In this document: one piece after another, positions 8,686 to 17,402 of the stretch
Layout: every line of letters starts with the position of its first letter
Numbering within the stretch: the first letter of the stretch is position 1
NCBI GenBank assembly: GCA_937146725.1
Contig: CAKZRU010000194.1
Location: 1-64,000 of the forward strand
Length of the DNA stretch: 64,000 bases
Direction of reading: 5' to 3'
DNA from: an uncultured Myxococcales bacterium
GTDB taxonomy: Bacteria; Myxococcota_A; Bradymonadia; UBA7976; VGTA01
Translations under genes and position numbers: made by a program
Notes under the pieces: model-generated
What the model was told of the DNA's origin: nothing
Database searches by the model: none
Seen by the model: the letters and a program-made list of their open reading frames with translations, nothing else

Positions 8686-9861
8686 ATGACCTTAAGGCAT
8701 GCACCACAGCTACGCTCTACAAGTATCGCCTTTGTGCTTTCACTCCTAGTTCATCTCGTTGCTGGCCTTATTTTATCTGTACAAACGATTCCACCACCTG
8801 CTCCTGTCCTAAAAAGGCCGGCTCCAAGTAAACCAATCCCACTTTTGTCGCAAAAAGAGTTAAGAAAACTGCGTCAAATGAAGGTGCCCAAAGCGACCAA
8901 GGAGCAGGAAAAAAAACAAGAGAAAAGCGCACATAGACGCAAGCAAATTGTAGAGATTCCACCACCACCGGTTGAAAGAATCCCAACAACAAGCAGATTT
9001 TTAGCCGAATTCAATAGTGCGGTTAAGCAAGAAACTGTGCATCGGGTAAAACGAGCCCCACAAGCTGCGATGAAGAAATCTGAGCGTCTAAGTTTATCAA
9101 ATGGTATCGACGAAAAGGGAAGGCGCAAGGGAAAGCGAATTGTGCAAAGTAAGCCAAGTCGTCAAATCTCTAAAAATAAACGTCAACGACCTAAAAAGGG
9201 CAGTTCTTCCCGAAAAAAAGTCAGCAAGCAGAATAAGAAGATAACGAAAAAGCTAGAACAAACAAAGATTAAACAAGAACTTAAACAGGGAGAAGGGCCT
9301 TTTAAAAATCAGCACAAAACTGAGCAATCTAGCGAACATGCCCAATATGGCCGTAAAGAAGGTAATCATGCTGGTCGAGGTCGTCGCTTAAGTCCAACCC
9401 ATTATCAAAGCCTTCTTCCGACTCTTGGGCCTCAAAATCAAGCTCGGGTCGATGGTTCACTCGACCATATCGAAAATATGAAGCAAGCAGATCAGACCGC
9501 TTTAAATACTACAGAGTATCGCTATGCCTTTTTTTTTAATCGAGTTAAACGTGCGGTTAGTGAACGGTGGCGACCGGCTAATGAGCTCATGCGCATCGAC
9601 CCTAGAGGTCAAGTTTATGGTGTACGAGATCGTGAAACTGTCATTGCGGTCACTCTGAGGCCTAATGGGAGCATTGTAAAAGCAGAAATCAGTAAGGCCA
9701 GTGGTATTCCTCAGTTAGATCGAGAAGCCTTGAGTGCATTTCTCAGAGCCCAACCTTTTCATAATCCACCGGCTGGTTTGGTTGAAAAAGATGGGCTAAT
9801 TAGATTTAAGTTTGGTTTTTATTTAGAAATTGGCTCAAGACGTTTTAGATTATTTCGATAA
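8686..9861 (+). CDS. TonB/TolA-like energy-transducer protein
   Basis: 391 residues. A single N-terminal membrane anchor (about residues 13-33) is followed by a Pro-containing segment and an unusually Lys/Arg-rich linker of about 200 residues. The last 110 residues form a TonB-type C-terminal domain: RVKRAVSERWRP helix, VTLRPNGSIVKAEISKASG strand-turn-strand, LDREALSAFL helix and a final beta strand. Such proteins span the periplasm and pass energy from an ExbB/ExbD or TolQ/TolR motor to outer-membrane partners. No motor genes are in the window. GGAG precedes the ATG. The linker is far more basic than the Pro-Lys/Pro-Glu linker of classical TonB, closer to TolA-like proteins of myxobacteria. 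Confidence 0.82.
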   Translation: MTLRHAPQLRSTSIAFVLSLLVHLVAGLILSVQTIPPPAPVLKRPAPSKPIPLLSQKELRKLRQMKVPKATKEQEKKQEKSAHRRKQIVEIPPPPVERIPTTSRFLAEFNSAVKQETVHRVKRAPQAAMKKSERLSLSNGIDEKGRRKGKRIVQSKPSRQISKNKRQRPKKGSSSRKKVSKQNKKITKKLEQTKIKQELKQGEGPFKNQHKTEQSSEHAQYGRKEGNHAGRGRRLSPTHYQSLLPTLGPQNQARVDGSLDHIENMKQADQTALNTTEYRYAFFFNRVKRAVSERWRPANELMRIDPRGQVYGVRDRETVIAVTLRPNGSIVKAEISKASGIPQLDREALSAFLRAQPFHNPPAGLVEKDGLIRFKFGFYLEIGSRRFRLFR

Positions 9862-9925
9862 TTGATTATACTCGAATTGAAATAATTTTATCACTTGATC
9901 ATCCAAGATATGAGCGAGATTCACA

Positions 9926-12484
9926 ATGAGATACCTTAACCATGGTTTAGCTACCAATAATACAGGCTTAAGCAGTGTTGTGGTGAGGACTGTTCTTGTT
10001 ATCACTATTATGAGCTTACATGCTTGTATTGAACATACAAATAATGGCTTACAAGCTTTAGATATGAGTTTGGAGCGAGATCAATCAGTGTATATTCCAG
10101 AAGCCTTTGACCAAAGTCCACCAACAGCCGGTGAAATGGTATTCGGACAGTTTGGCGATGATTGTGAAAATGCAAGAGACTGTGCTTCTGGCTATTGCAT
10201 AGACTTTGAAGGCTCAAAAATCTGTACAGAACTTTGTTTTGACGACACTGATTGTGAATATGGTCTAATTTGTGGGACTTTGACCAATACCGGTGCAGAT
10301 ATTACTCAATTATGCATTCCTGATGAGCCAGATTTGTGCTTGCCCTGTGAGGTTGATGCCGACTGTGATGACCTAAATGACCGCTGTCTTGATATTGGCC
10401 GAGGTAAATATTGTGGCGAGGACTGCACCCAGCGTGACTGTCCGGTTGGTTTTGAGTGTGTTGATGTTGAAGGCAGTCCAGAGCAATCCGTTCGTCAATG
10501 TATTCCTGTATCAGGTTTGTGCGCCGGTTGTATGGATTTGGATGGGGATGGCTATGGTGAAGGTGGAGATTGTTTAGGCATTGACTGTGATGAAGAAGAT
10601 CCCAACACTCATGCAATGGGAATTGAACTTTGCGATGGTCGTGACAATGACTGTGACTTTCAAGTCGATGAAGAGCTTGTTCCTGACGCTGGAGTTTGCT
10701 TAGTGGAAGGAGTCTGTGTCGAGCAGAACCCCGCTTGCATAGAAGGTATCTGGGATTGCCGTTACGCTGAAAGTGCCGAAGGTTTTAGTGCACCAAATGG
10801 TATGGCAAGCGAGCAAGAAGTCTCTTGTGATGAATTAGATAATGACTGTGACGGACAAGTCGATGAGCATATAGACTTTAATACCGATCCAACTCACTGT
10901 GGATTTTGTGGAAGTAGTTGTAATTTCCCTAACGCCACTCCGATTTGTAGTTTGGGAATTTGTATGATTGAACGCTGCTTGGAAGGTTGGGTTGACTTAA
11001 ACCAAAATCCGGCAGATGGCTGTGAATTATCCTGTCGCTTTATGAGCGATGAGGATCTACCGGATATGGATGGAATTGATAGTAACTGTGATGGGATTGA
11101 TGGTGATTTTGAACAAGCAATCTTTGTTGATGGAACGGCAGGCAACGACGAAAACTTGGGAGGACGTTTTGACCCGGTAATGACCATAAACCGTGGGATT
11201 GAGCTTGCGGTTGAAACCGGAAAAGATGTGTATGTGGGTGTTGGCGTTTACCCTGAAACAGTTGTTTTGGCTCAAGGTGTTAATATTTACGGCGGCTATG
11301 ACCCCATGAATGCTTGGCAAAGAACCAGAGACCTAGAAAGCCGAATTACCAGTGCTGTAAACGACAGAAAGGCGCTGATTGGTGAGGGAATTATTGCCGA
11401 AACAGAAGTTCAGCGAATGGTTTTGGTGTCAAGAGATGCCACGAATCATGGCGAAAGTAGCTATGGCGTTGTTCTGATCAATAGCGCATTGGTGACTTTG
11501 AGAGATAATGTCATAGAGTCCAAACGAGGTGCCGATGGTAGAGATGGACAGCCGGGGACAGCCGGAAACAATGGGCGACCAGGAAGTGATGGTCTTGATG
11601 CTCAAGATTCTTCTAATTACTTTCAAGACTGTTCCGCACGTGCGGGTGGTGTACCAGGCGAAAGCTTTTGTTTTGATGAGTCAACTCGAGGTGGTGTAGG
11701 CGGAACAGGTGGTCGAGATGATGTTGATGGAAGCACGGGTGAAACCGGACTGCCTAACCCAGGCACCGGTGGTCGAGGCGGGAGTGGAGGACAAATGAAC
11801 TCCTCTTGTGGTATGACCGGAGTAGGTTTAGTTGGTTTAAATGGCCGTAATGGACAACAGGGTGAAAATGGGATGGGTGGTAATGGGATTGGCGGAGTAT
11901 CTGAGGGTGAATGGCTGACCAATGATGGCGTAAATGGAAGCGATGGCGAGCATGGCGGAGGTGGTGGCGGTGGTGGCGGTGGAGGCGGTCAAAAAGAACG
12001 CTTTACCGTTATCTTTGAAAACTGTGATATGGGCTGCGGTGGCGGTGGCGGTGGCGGTGGTAGTGGCGGTTGCCGAGGTACGGCTGGCACCGGAGGCGGT
12101 GGTGGTGGCTCAAGCATTGCGATTTTACTGTCAAATGCTTCACCCTTTTTAGATCAGAACTTGCTGATCACGGGGACCGGAGGCACAGGAGGCGATGGGG
12201 GACGCGGTGGATCCGGAGGCGTTGGTGGCAGTGGTGGAAATGGTGGACCGGCTAGCTCTGAAATTAGTGGTGGCGGACGCGGAGGCAATGGAGGAGATGG
12301 AGGAGGTGGTGGTAATGGTGGCGGTGGCGGTGGTGGACTCAGTGTGGGGATATATCGAGGTCAAGGCAGTAGTCCAGATACCTTCCGTAACAGCTTTCAG
12401 CTTGGAACGGGCGGTTTAGGTGGCCAGGGTGGTTTAGGTGCCGGGTTTAATGGTCAAATGGGAGTAAGCGCTGAGATGCTTTAA
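9926..12484 (+). CDS. Cys-rich, Gly-rich MopE-type surface lipoprotein
   Basis: 852 residues with a signal ending in lipobox S-L-H-A-C. After a short linker containing TAGEM come EGF-like Cys modules (about 75-190), two MopE-type repeats (CDGRDNDCD..DE and CDELDNDCDGQVDE) plus a degenerate third, a stretch resembling the DUF1565/beta-helix start (about 395-480: VDGTAGNDENLGG, then VYVGVGVYPETVV and INIYGGYDP-like segments), and a C-terminal half dominated by Gly-Gly-x repeats, including collagen-like GxxGxDG triplets and runs of 8-11 glycines. Acidic DxDxDG loops suggest calcium binding. It is probably a cell-surface structural or adhesive protein. The Gly-rich DNA creates several spurious overlapping ORFs on both strands. 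Confidence 0.85.
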   Translation: MRYLNHGLATNNTGLSSVVVRTVLVITIMSLHACIEHTNNGLQALDMSLERDQSVYIPEAFDQSPPTAGEMVFGQFGDDCENARDCASGYCIDFEGSKICTELCFDDTDCEYGLICGTLTNTGADITQLCIPDEPDLCLPCEVDADCDDLNDRCLDIGRGKYCGEDCTQRDCPVGFECVDVEGSPEQSVRQCIPVSGLCAGCMDLDGDGYGEGGDCLGIDCDEEDPNTHAMGIELCDGRDNDCDFQVDEELVPDAGVCLVEGVCVEQNPACIEGIWDCRYAESAEGFSAPNGMASEQEVSCDELDNDCDGQVDEHIDFNTDPTHCGFCGSSCNFPNATPICSLGICMIERCLEGWVDLNQNPADGCELSCRFMSDEDLPDMDGIDSNCDGIDGDFEQAIFVDGTAGNDENLGGRFDPVMTINRGIELAVETGKDVYVGVGVYPETVVLAQGVNIYGGYDPMNAWQRTRDLESRITSAVNDRKALIGEGIIAETEVQRMVLVSRDATNHGESSYGVVLINSALVTLRDNVIESKRGADGRDGQPGTAGNNGRPGSDGLDAQDSSNYFQDCSARAGGVPGESFCFDESTRGGVGGTGGRDDVDGSTGETGLPNPGTGGRGGSGGQMNSSCGMTGVGLVGLNGRNGQQGENGMGGNGIGGVSEGEWLTNDGVNGSDGEHGGGGGGGGGGGGQKERFTVIFENCDMGCGGGGGGGGSGGCRGTAGTGGGGGGSSIAILLSNASPFLDQNLLITGTGGTGGDGGRGGSGGVGGSGGNGGPASSEISGGGRGGNGGDGGGGGNGGGGGGGLSVGIYRGQGSSPDTFRNSFQLGTGGLGGQGGLGAGFNGQMGVSAEML

Positions 12485-12513
12485 TCAACTTGTGAGATGC
12501 TTTAATCAACTTG
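12472..12513. repeat. 21-base tandem duplication across a stop codon
   Basis: A 21-base unit starting TGAGATGCTTTAATC occurs twice without a gap (12472-12492, 12493-12513). The first copy contains the TAA stop of the Gly-rich lipoprotein gene; the second is untranslated. Confidence 0.9.
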
Positions 12514-12598
12514 TATTGTAGGTTAACCTTGAAACTCACTTACGCTTTAGTCTAGCTTTGTTCTTAAGCGAGTAAATACCTATAAGTGGGTACCAATA

Positions 12599-13084
12599 AT
12601 GATTAAAAATGATGATAAGCAAGCGATGGTACAGTCAAAAAATGCGACCTATGAACGGGCTTTGGCCGCTTTTTTTGAAGGACAAGAACCTACCCAAGAA
12701 CAAAAAGAGCAACTTCCAGATGATGTAGAAGGTTTATCCGCTCGTCGCCAAGCCTTAATAGAAGCGATTTATCAAGCGGAAACATCGAGTGAGCAACTTA
12801 CTCAATTACGTCAACTACGCTTACGCTTTGGCCTACCTCAAGATATCAAAATGATTGACCTTGCGTTATCCACAGAAGATGATGCCTTATCACTTGAGGG
12901 CTTAGAGCGTCTTGAGCAGTGGTTAGTGACTAGAGTTCAAGCGGAATCTACTTCACTACAGGACAGTCTAAACTCTTGGCGTCCTCGGCTAAATCGACGA
13001 GTTGATAATCTGCTTTTCCGATCATTTAACCCTAAAATCCAAGAGTTGGCTGCTAAGTGTCAAAAGCTTTTGCTCAGTATTTAG
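12599..13084 (+). CDS. Small helical cytoplasmic protein, unknown function
   Basis: 161 residues, no signal peptide or membrane helix, rich in Gln, Glu, Leu and Arg, predicted almost wholly helical. The first 50 residues contain an EGQEPTQEQKEQLPDD stretch typical of short helical scaffold domains; the rest is a series of amphipathic helices ending in a basic segment. I do not recognise a family. It stands between the Gly-rich lipoprotein and a convergent murein endopeptidase gene. Compositional features and a clean ATG ORF that matches the local codon use support it being a real gene. Confidence 0.65.
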   Translation: MIKNDDKQAMVQSKNATYERALAAFFEGQEPTQEQKEQLPDDVEGLSARRQALIEAIYQAETSSEQLTQLRQLRLRFGLPQDIKMIDLALSTEDDALSLEGLERLEQWLVTRVQAESTSLQDSLNSWRPRLNRRVDNLLFRSFNPKIQELAAKCQKLLLSI

Positions 13085-13154
13085 ACCATAACAAATAAGA
13101 GCTCAGTCTTATCTTTGAGCACTCGGCTTATCTTTTGGTCTTTGAGTACTCTGT

Positions 13155-14432
13155 TTAATGTTGAGTTTGAGGTTTATTTCTTTGGCTGAGAGCTTCCTTT
13201 AGACCCTCGGACTCAGGTAAGGGAAACTTGATATGTCGTGCAAAATACGGAGTGTAATACCCTACAATATATTTACGTTTACGGCTGAGAGCTTTTCTGG
13301 CTTGGGTTTTTGTTAGGCGGTTCCAGCGCATCAATGTTTTCCAGCTCACCCGAAAGCGCTTGGCCAGTTTAATTAGAGTTTCACTTGGTTTAGGCCGAGT
13401 CCGCACTTTACGCGGCTTAAAGCGATGACGTCCATGATCTTTCATATAGGCAAAGGCGGCTTGTTCAGACAGTGGAGCCTTAAAGCGTACATGCATATGA
13501 TCACTATGGCCCCGTAAGTGACTGATCACTTTGCCTTTCCACAGCGGATAAGAGAAAACTTTTTTTAATTCAGCTTCTGACCAAATACCTTCTTTTTTGG
13601 CATAGCGATAAAGCACCTTTTGCAGTTGATAATCAATAAAGGCTGATTCAATCAAACCTGTTTTTAGCATACCCGACAGAAAGGCCCAAGTTTTTGGTAC
13701 ATCTATTGTGCGTCGATTGACCAAGGTGAGTCCCTTGAGTTTATGGCTATAAGGGCCACGAATAAAATAGCCAATGTCGGCATCGCGTCCTGATTGATGT
13801 GAAAGATGAGGTGGAAAATGTCCACCATAGCGCTTGGATAAATCGCCAATAATCACGGGAGGCGCATTAGGAAATTGCTTTCGTAAGTTTTGTGTGCCCG
13901 CTTTAATCACTGCAATCATTTCGGGCGTACCGTAATTCTTAAAACGTCTATGAAGCCAATACTCTGCTTTGGGCATTTGACGTGCATTCAGCAAATAGCC
14001 ACTCGAGCTTTGCCCCCAAGTATGGGAAAGGCTAAGCCAAGAGTCAAATAATGGATTTGGTGCATGTTGTGAATCTATAGATGCTGCCAAAACATATTGA
14101 TCAAACTCATCAAGGATAGTGAGCTGCTCAAGATCAGTCTCTTGTTGCTGTAATTTTTGCTGGGTATTATGCTGGTTAAGACTTTGATTTCTTAGGGTAC
14201 TCACATAGCGAGAACTTAAGGCAATTTGGTTTGCCCAAGGAGTGAAGCTCGAAAGTCCTTTTGAGTTATAAATAAATAAAGGACTCAGTTTAGATGCGTG
14301 GACAGTTGGCTCTAAGGAAGTTGGCTCTAAAGAAGCTTTTGCATAAGCTATATGTAGTCCAAGTAAATGACTAATATAAAAACTAGTGCTTAATATAAGT
14401 ATAGATAATTTATTTAGTTTTCTCAGTCGCAT
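13155..14432 (-). CDS. MepA-like (M74) murein endopeptidase with C-terminal LysM domain
   Basis: 425 residues with an N-terminal signal anchor (about 8-30). The central domain carries the zinc-ligand motifs of penicillin-insensitive murein endopeptidases and related LAS peptidases: SHQSGRDADIG at about 211-221 and GHSDHMHVRF at 308-317. These enzymes cut D-Ala-meso-DAP cross-links in peptidoglycan. Residues about 348-392 form a LysM-type peptidoglycan-binding unit (ETLIKLAKRFRVSW, LMRWNRL), a common partner in this group. The N-terminal 110 residues are low-complexity. The protein should act in the periplasm on the cell wall. A perfect inverted repeat lies about 105 bases upstream of the start. 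Confidence 0.85.
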   Translation of the reverse strand: MRLRKLNKLSILILSTSFYISHLLGLHIAYAKASLEPTSLEPTVHASKLSPLFIYNSKGLSSFTPWANQIALSSRYVSTLRNQSLNQHNTQQKLQQQETDLEQLTILDEFDQYVLAASIDSQHAPNPLFDSWLSLSHTWGQSSSGYLLNARQMPKAEYWLHRRFKNYGTPEMIAVIKAGTQNLRKQFPNAPPVIIGDLSKRYGGHFPPHLSHQSGRDADIGYFIRGPYSHKLKGLTLVNRRTIDVPKTWAFLSGMLKTGLIESAFIDYQLQKVLYRYAKKEGIWSEAELKKVFSYPLWKGKVISHLRGHSDHMHVRFKAPLSEQAAFAYMKDHGRHRFKPRKVRTRPKPSETLIKLAKRFRVSWKTLMRWNRLTKTQARKALSRKRKYIVGYYTPYFARHIKFPLPESEGLKEALSQRNKPQTQH

Positions 14433-14537
14433 AATCTAATATTACTCTATCTATTTTAAATGAGTATGACTCACTCAACACGGCTTCACGATGCTTAATC
14501 GTCAAAGATGAAATAGAGTTTAGATTATTTTTAACTT

Positions 14538-14562
14538 ACATGTAAAGGGTTATCCTACATGT
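14538..14562. other. Inverted repeat upstream of the murein endopeptidase gene
   Basis: ACATGTA, 11 bases, TACATGT: a perfect 7-base dyad with a central GG..CC that can extend it. It sits between two minus-strand genes, 36 bases past the stop of the upstream MopE-type gene and 105 bases before the next start. It lacks a T-run directly behind it, so it could be an operator or a weak terminator. Confidence 0.45.
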
Positions 14563-14598
14563 GTGATAAGGTGGTTTTTGCTTATAGGTTTCGGAATC

Positions 14599-17184
14599 TT
14601 AGTTTGGAGGACGTATATAAGTCATAATGCCTAAGCGATGAGGTTGTCTTAAAGTCCCGTTGAGAATAAAGCCATTCCAAGTCCCATTAGATGATGTTCC
14701 CACCCCTCTGACTGTACCGAAATTATCTACATCATCTGCAGGTAAATTATGCCAGCGGGTTTGACCGTCATTGTATGGGTTAGATCGCTGATCACTACCA
14801 AAATAGACTTGGAATTGGTTTTGAATGCTTTGCACTAGGTTTGGACCAACACTGCCATTAGGTGCTTGATTAGCATCGCAGTAAAAACTAAGGGCAAAGA
14901 AGTCATCAAAGTTTACACCTCCCTCGAGCTCAATCGCCGAATAGCGATGGGTGGATTGTGTTTGAATACAGCGGGGCGTAAAGTTTTGTACATGCTGTGA
15001 ATATTGTGGACAGGTGCTTTTATCGAGGGTGTTAATGGCGGCTTGATTACCTATATCTTGGTAGGCCAAGGCAATGTGACAATGAGAGTTGGCCCAAGAG
15101 ATTAAGGCTTGTTGATAAGCGGTCAACTGCGGGCTTGCTTGACAGCTCCAGCCTAAGCCAATCCAATGATCATTGCTGACTGAAGAACCTATAATGTTGA
15201 CCACTTGGAAGTTCGTTTGAGCACGAGCAGTATCACAGCTGTAGTTGTTACGATTGGTATTTTCGTTGACTGTACAGTACTCTGGATATCCATCAACTGG
15301 TGGCCAGTCATTCCAAGCAAGATTACCATAGTTGAGGTTAGGGTTTGCACTATTGTTCCACCAAGCTAAACGGGCTTCGCAATGATTATAGATGAGGCTT
15401 CCACAAACACCTTCATCAATTTGTCCGTTGCAATTATCATCTTGACCATCACACAGGGTTTCTTCAGTAGCGCAGCAGTTTTCATCAATTTCTCCATTAC
15501 AGTTATTATCGATTCCATCACCACATTGTTCTTGGGGGAGTGCTTCAATGGGTTCACAGATCACTTCTCCATCAACACAGCTTTCTCGACCAGCTCGATC
15601 ACAAAACGCAATGCAACTGTTTTGGCTTAAGTCCATTTCATCCGTTTGGCCATTACAGTCATTATCAACACCATCACAAACTTCTGTGGGTACTTGTGTA
15701 AAGTCACAGCTTGTGTCCTGAACTTCACCAAGGGCACCTAGTGTACAGGTTAACTGACTATAAGCACATTGCTCATTGACTTCTCCATTGCAACTTAGAT
15801 TTAAACCGTTGATATTATCGATCAAACCATCACAATTGTTATCAATGCCATCGCAGACTTCCTCGCCAGAAATAAATAACGACTCATTGGGAATACAGCG
15901 TTGCGCACCACTTTCATCACAAAGAATATAACCGGGAACTTGTCCCGCACAATTTTCTCGACTCGCTAAACAGTCTTGATATGCCATTGTTCCTTCATCG
16001 ACTTGGCCATTACAGTTATTATCAATTCCATCACAGACTTCGGAACTAGGTGTGCAAACATCACAATCTTCATCCGTTTGGCCATCACAATCATTGTCGA
16101 TTTGATCTCCACAGATTTCGGGGACAGGCATCACAGCAGTACAGGCAGTATAACTACCATCTACACAAACTTCTTCACCAATACCGCAAAGGCTACCGCA
16201 TTCTCTACTGTCACCATCGATACAATCAGGACAGTCTTCATCTACTGTTCCATCGCAATCATTATCGATTTGATCGGCGCAGATTTCATCAGTTGGGGGT
16301 GGTGCATCACAGCCTTGGAAACTTCCATTTTGGCAATATTCTAATCCGTCTCTACAGCTTATTGAGCAGGCTCGACTTTCGCCTTCTGTACAGCCTCCGC
16401 ATCCTTCATCAATCACTCCATCGCAGTCTTCATCTTGGGCTTCTGTTGAGTCAAGGTCATTAGTACATACTTCGTCAACCGGCATTTGGCAGGCAGTGTA
16501 TACACCATCGATGCAGATTTGCTCACTTCGACCACAGGCATTTTCGCAAATCCTAATGTCATTGGGCATACACTCGCCGGGCATAATACAGTTTTCATCG
16601 ATAATGCCATCACAATCACTATCGATGGCATCATCACACAGCTCTACCGAGTTAATTTGTGGTGTTTCAACAAAACATTGGTTGAGCTCATCATGAAAGC
16701 CCAAGGGCGTATTGAAAGAGAGTGACAGATTTGAACGGCTAAGCTTAGCAAGACAACCGGTAATATTCTCACAACGCTCTGCAAGGGCAATATCATCACA
16801 GAGACTAGCGGTTTCTAAAGAATCAAATAAAATCAAATACATATTTACTTGCTCTCCCTCGTTAAAGGGAAAGTCATTGAGTGCTAAAGGATCACTTAGG
16901 TTTAAACCGGTACCATTCCAATTCAGCCGAGTTTTAAAAGATTGATCTGATCGGGTAGACTCAAGTCCCCAACATCCAATTTCACCTCTTGGGAGCGGTC
17001 TAAAGATTTGGGAACTACAACTTGTGCTTTGATCAAGTTGACCAAGACAGCGACCAAACTCTAGATCTAGTGAACTCATTGGTGCCGTTGGAGACTGACA
17101 GCTTGTGCTCAGCATTACACTTAAGCATAACATGATCATAGGAATCATTCTGTGACTCGTAAAAAAGCGAATAATAGAGGTCAT
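14599..17184 (-). CDS. MopE-repeat lipoprotein with an unrecognised C-terminal domain
   Basis: 861 residues from ATG 17184 (a GTG two codons upstream is less likely). The signal ends in lipobox S-T-S-C. Residues about 180-570 contain nine repeats of the type CD..DNDCDG..DE (several written DNNCNG), alternating with short Cys modules such as CxxxCG..xxC; the acidic loops look like calcium sites and the cysteines would form disulfides outside the cytoplasm. The last 260 residues are different: few repeats, many aromatic and Asn residues (WWNNSANPN, NDHWIGLGWSC), six or so cysteines. I do not recognise this domain. MopE in Methylococcus is a copper-binding surface protein, but only the repeat is shared, so no copper role is claimed. 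Confidence 0.85.
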   Translation of the reverse strand: MTSIIRFFTSHRMIPMIMLCLSVMLSTSCQSPTAPMSSLDLEFGRCLGQLDQSTSCSSQIFRPLPRGEIGCWGLESTRSDQSFKTRLNWNGTGLNLSDPLALNDFPFNEGEQVNMYLILFDSLETASLCDDIALAERCENITGCLAKLSRSNLSLSFNTPLGFHDELNQCFVETPQINSVELCDDAIDSDCDGIIDENCIMPGECMPNDIRICENACGRSEQICIDGVYTACQMPVDEVCTNDLDSTEAQDEDCDGVIDEGCGGCTEGESRACSISCRDGLEYCQNGSFQGCDAPPPTDEICADQIDNDCDGTVDEDCPDCIDGDSRECGSLCGIGEEVCVDGSYTACTAVMPVPEICGDQIDNDCDGQTDEDCDVCTPSSEVCDGIDNNCNGQVDEGTMAYQDCLASRENCAGQVPGYILCDESGAQRCIPNESLFISGEEVCDGIDNNCDGLIDNINGLNLSCNGEVNEQCAYSQLTCTLGALGEVQDTSCDFTQVPTEVCDGVDNDCNGQTDEMDLSQNSCIAFCDRAGRESCVDGEVICEPIEALPQEQCGDGIDNNCNGEIDENCCATEETLCDGQDDNCNGQIDEGVCGSLIYNHCEARLAWWNNSANPNLNYGNLAWNDWPPVDGYPEYCTVNENTNRNNYSCDTARAQTNFQVVNIIGSSVSNDHWIGLGWSCQASPQLTAYQQALISWANSHCHIALAYQDIGNQAAINTLDKSTCPQYSQHVQNFTPRCIQTQSTHRYSAIELEGGVNFDDFFALSFYCDANQAPNGSVGPNLVQSIQNQFQVYFGSDQRSNPYNDGQTRWHNLPADDVDNFGTVRGVGTSSNGTWNGFILNGTLRQPHRLGIMTYIRPPN

Positions 17185-17402
17185 AAGCACTGCACTTCTT
17201 TGATTAATCTTTAACGAAACTCGAGTATAAGTATGGTTTGGCTCAAGTGAAAAGCTGAATATACAATAAGTTATAATTCAGCTACACTGTGCCCAAATAG
17301 CTTACCTTATTTCTATTTAAAATGCTCATCATTAGCATTTGGCAATTCTTATTTATTAGAGACCACTCGGTTTTTAACTTAAGCAACTTGGAAAGTGAAC
17401 TT

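Noticed and set aside
11623..12419. Additional Pro-, Val- or Ala-rich ORFs within the Gly-rich gene
   Set aside because: All are alternative frames of GGT/GGC codons without any start signal of their own.
15382..16725. Several plus-strand ORFs opposite the MopE-repeat lipoprotein
   Set aside because: Repeated CDGxDNDCDG codons read backwards give ILE/SER/THR-rich strings; they carry no start signals and follow the repeat period.
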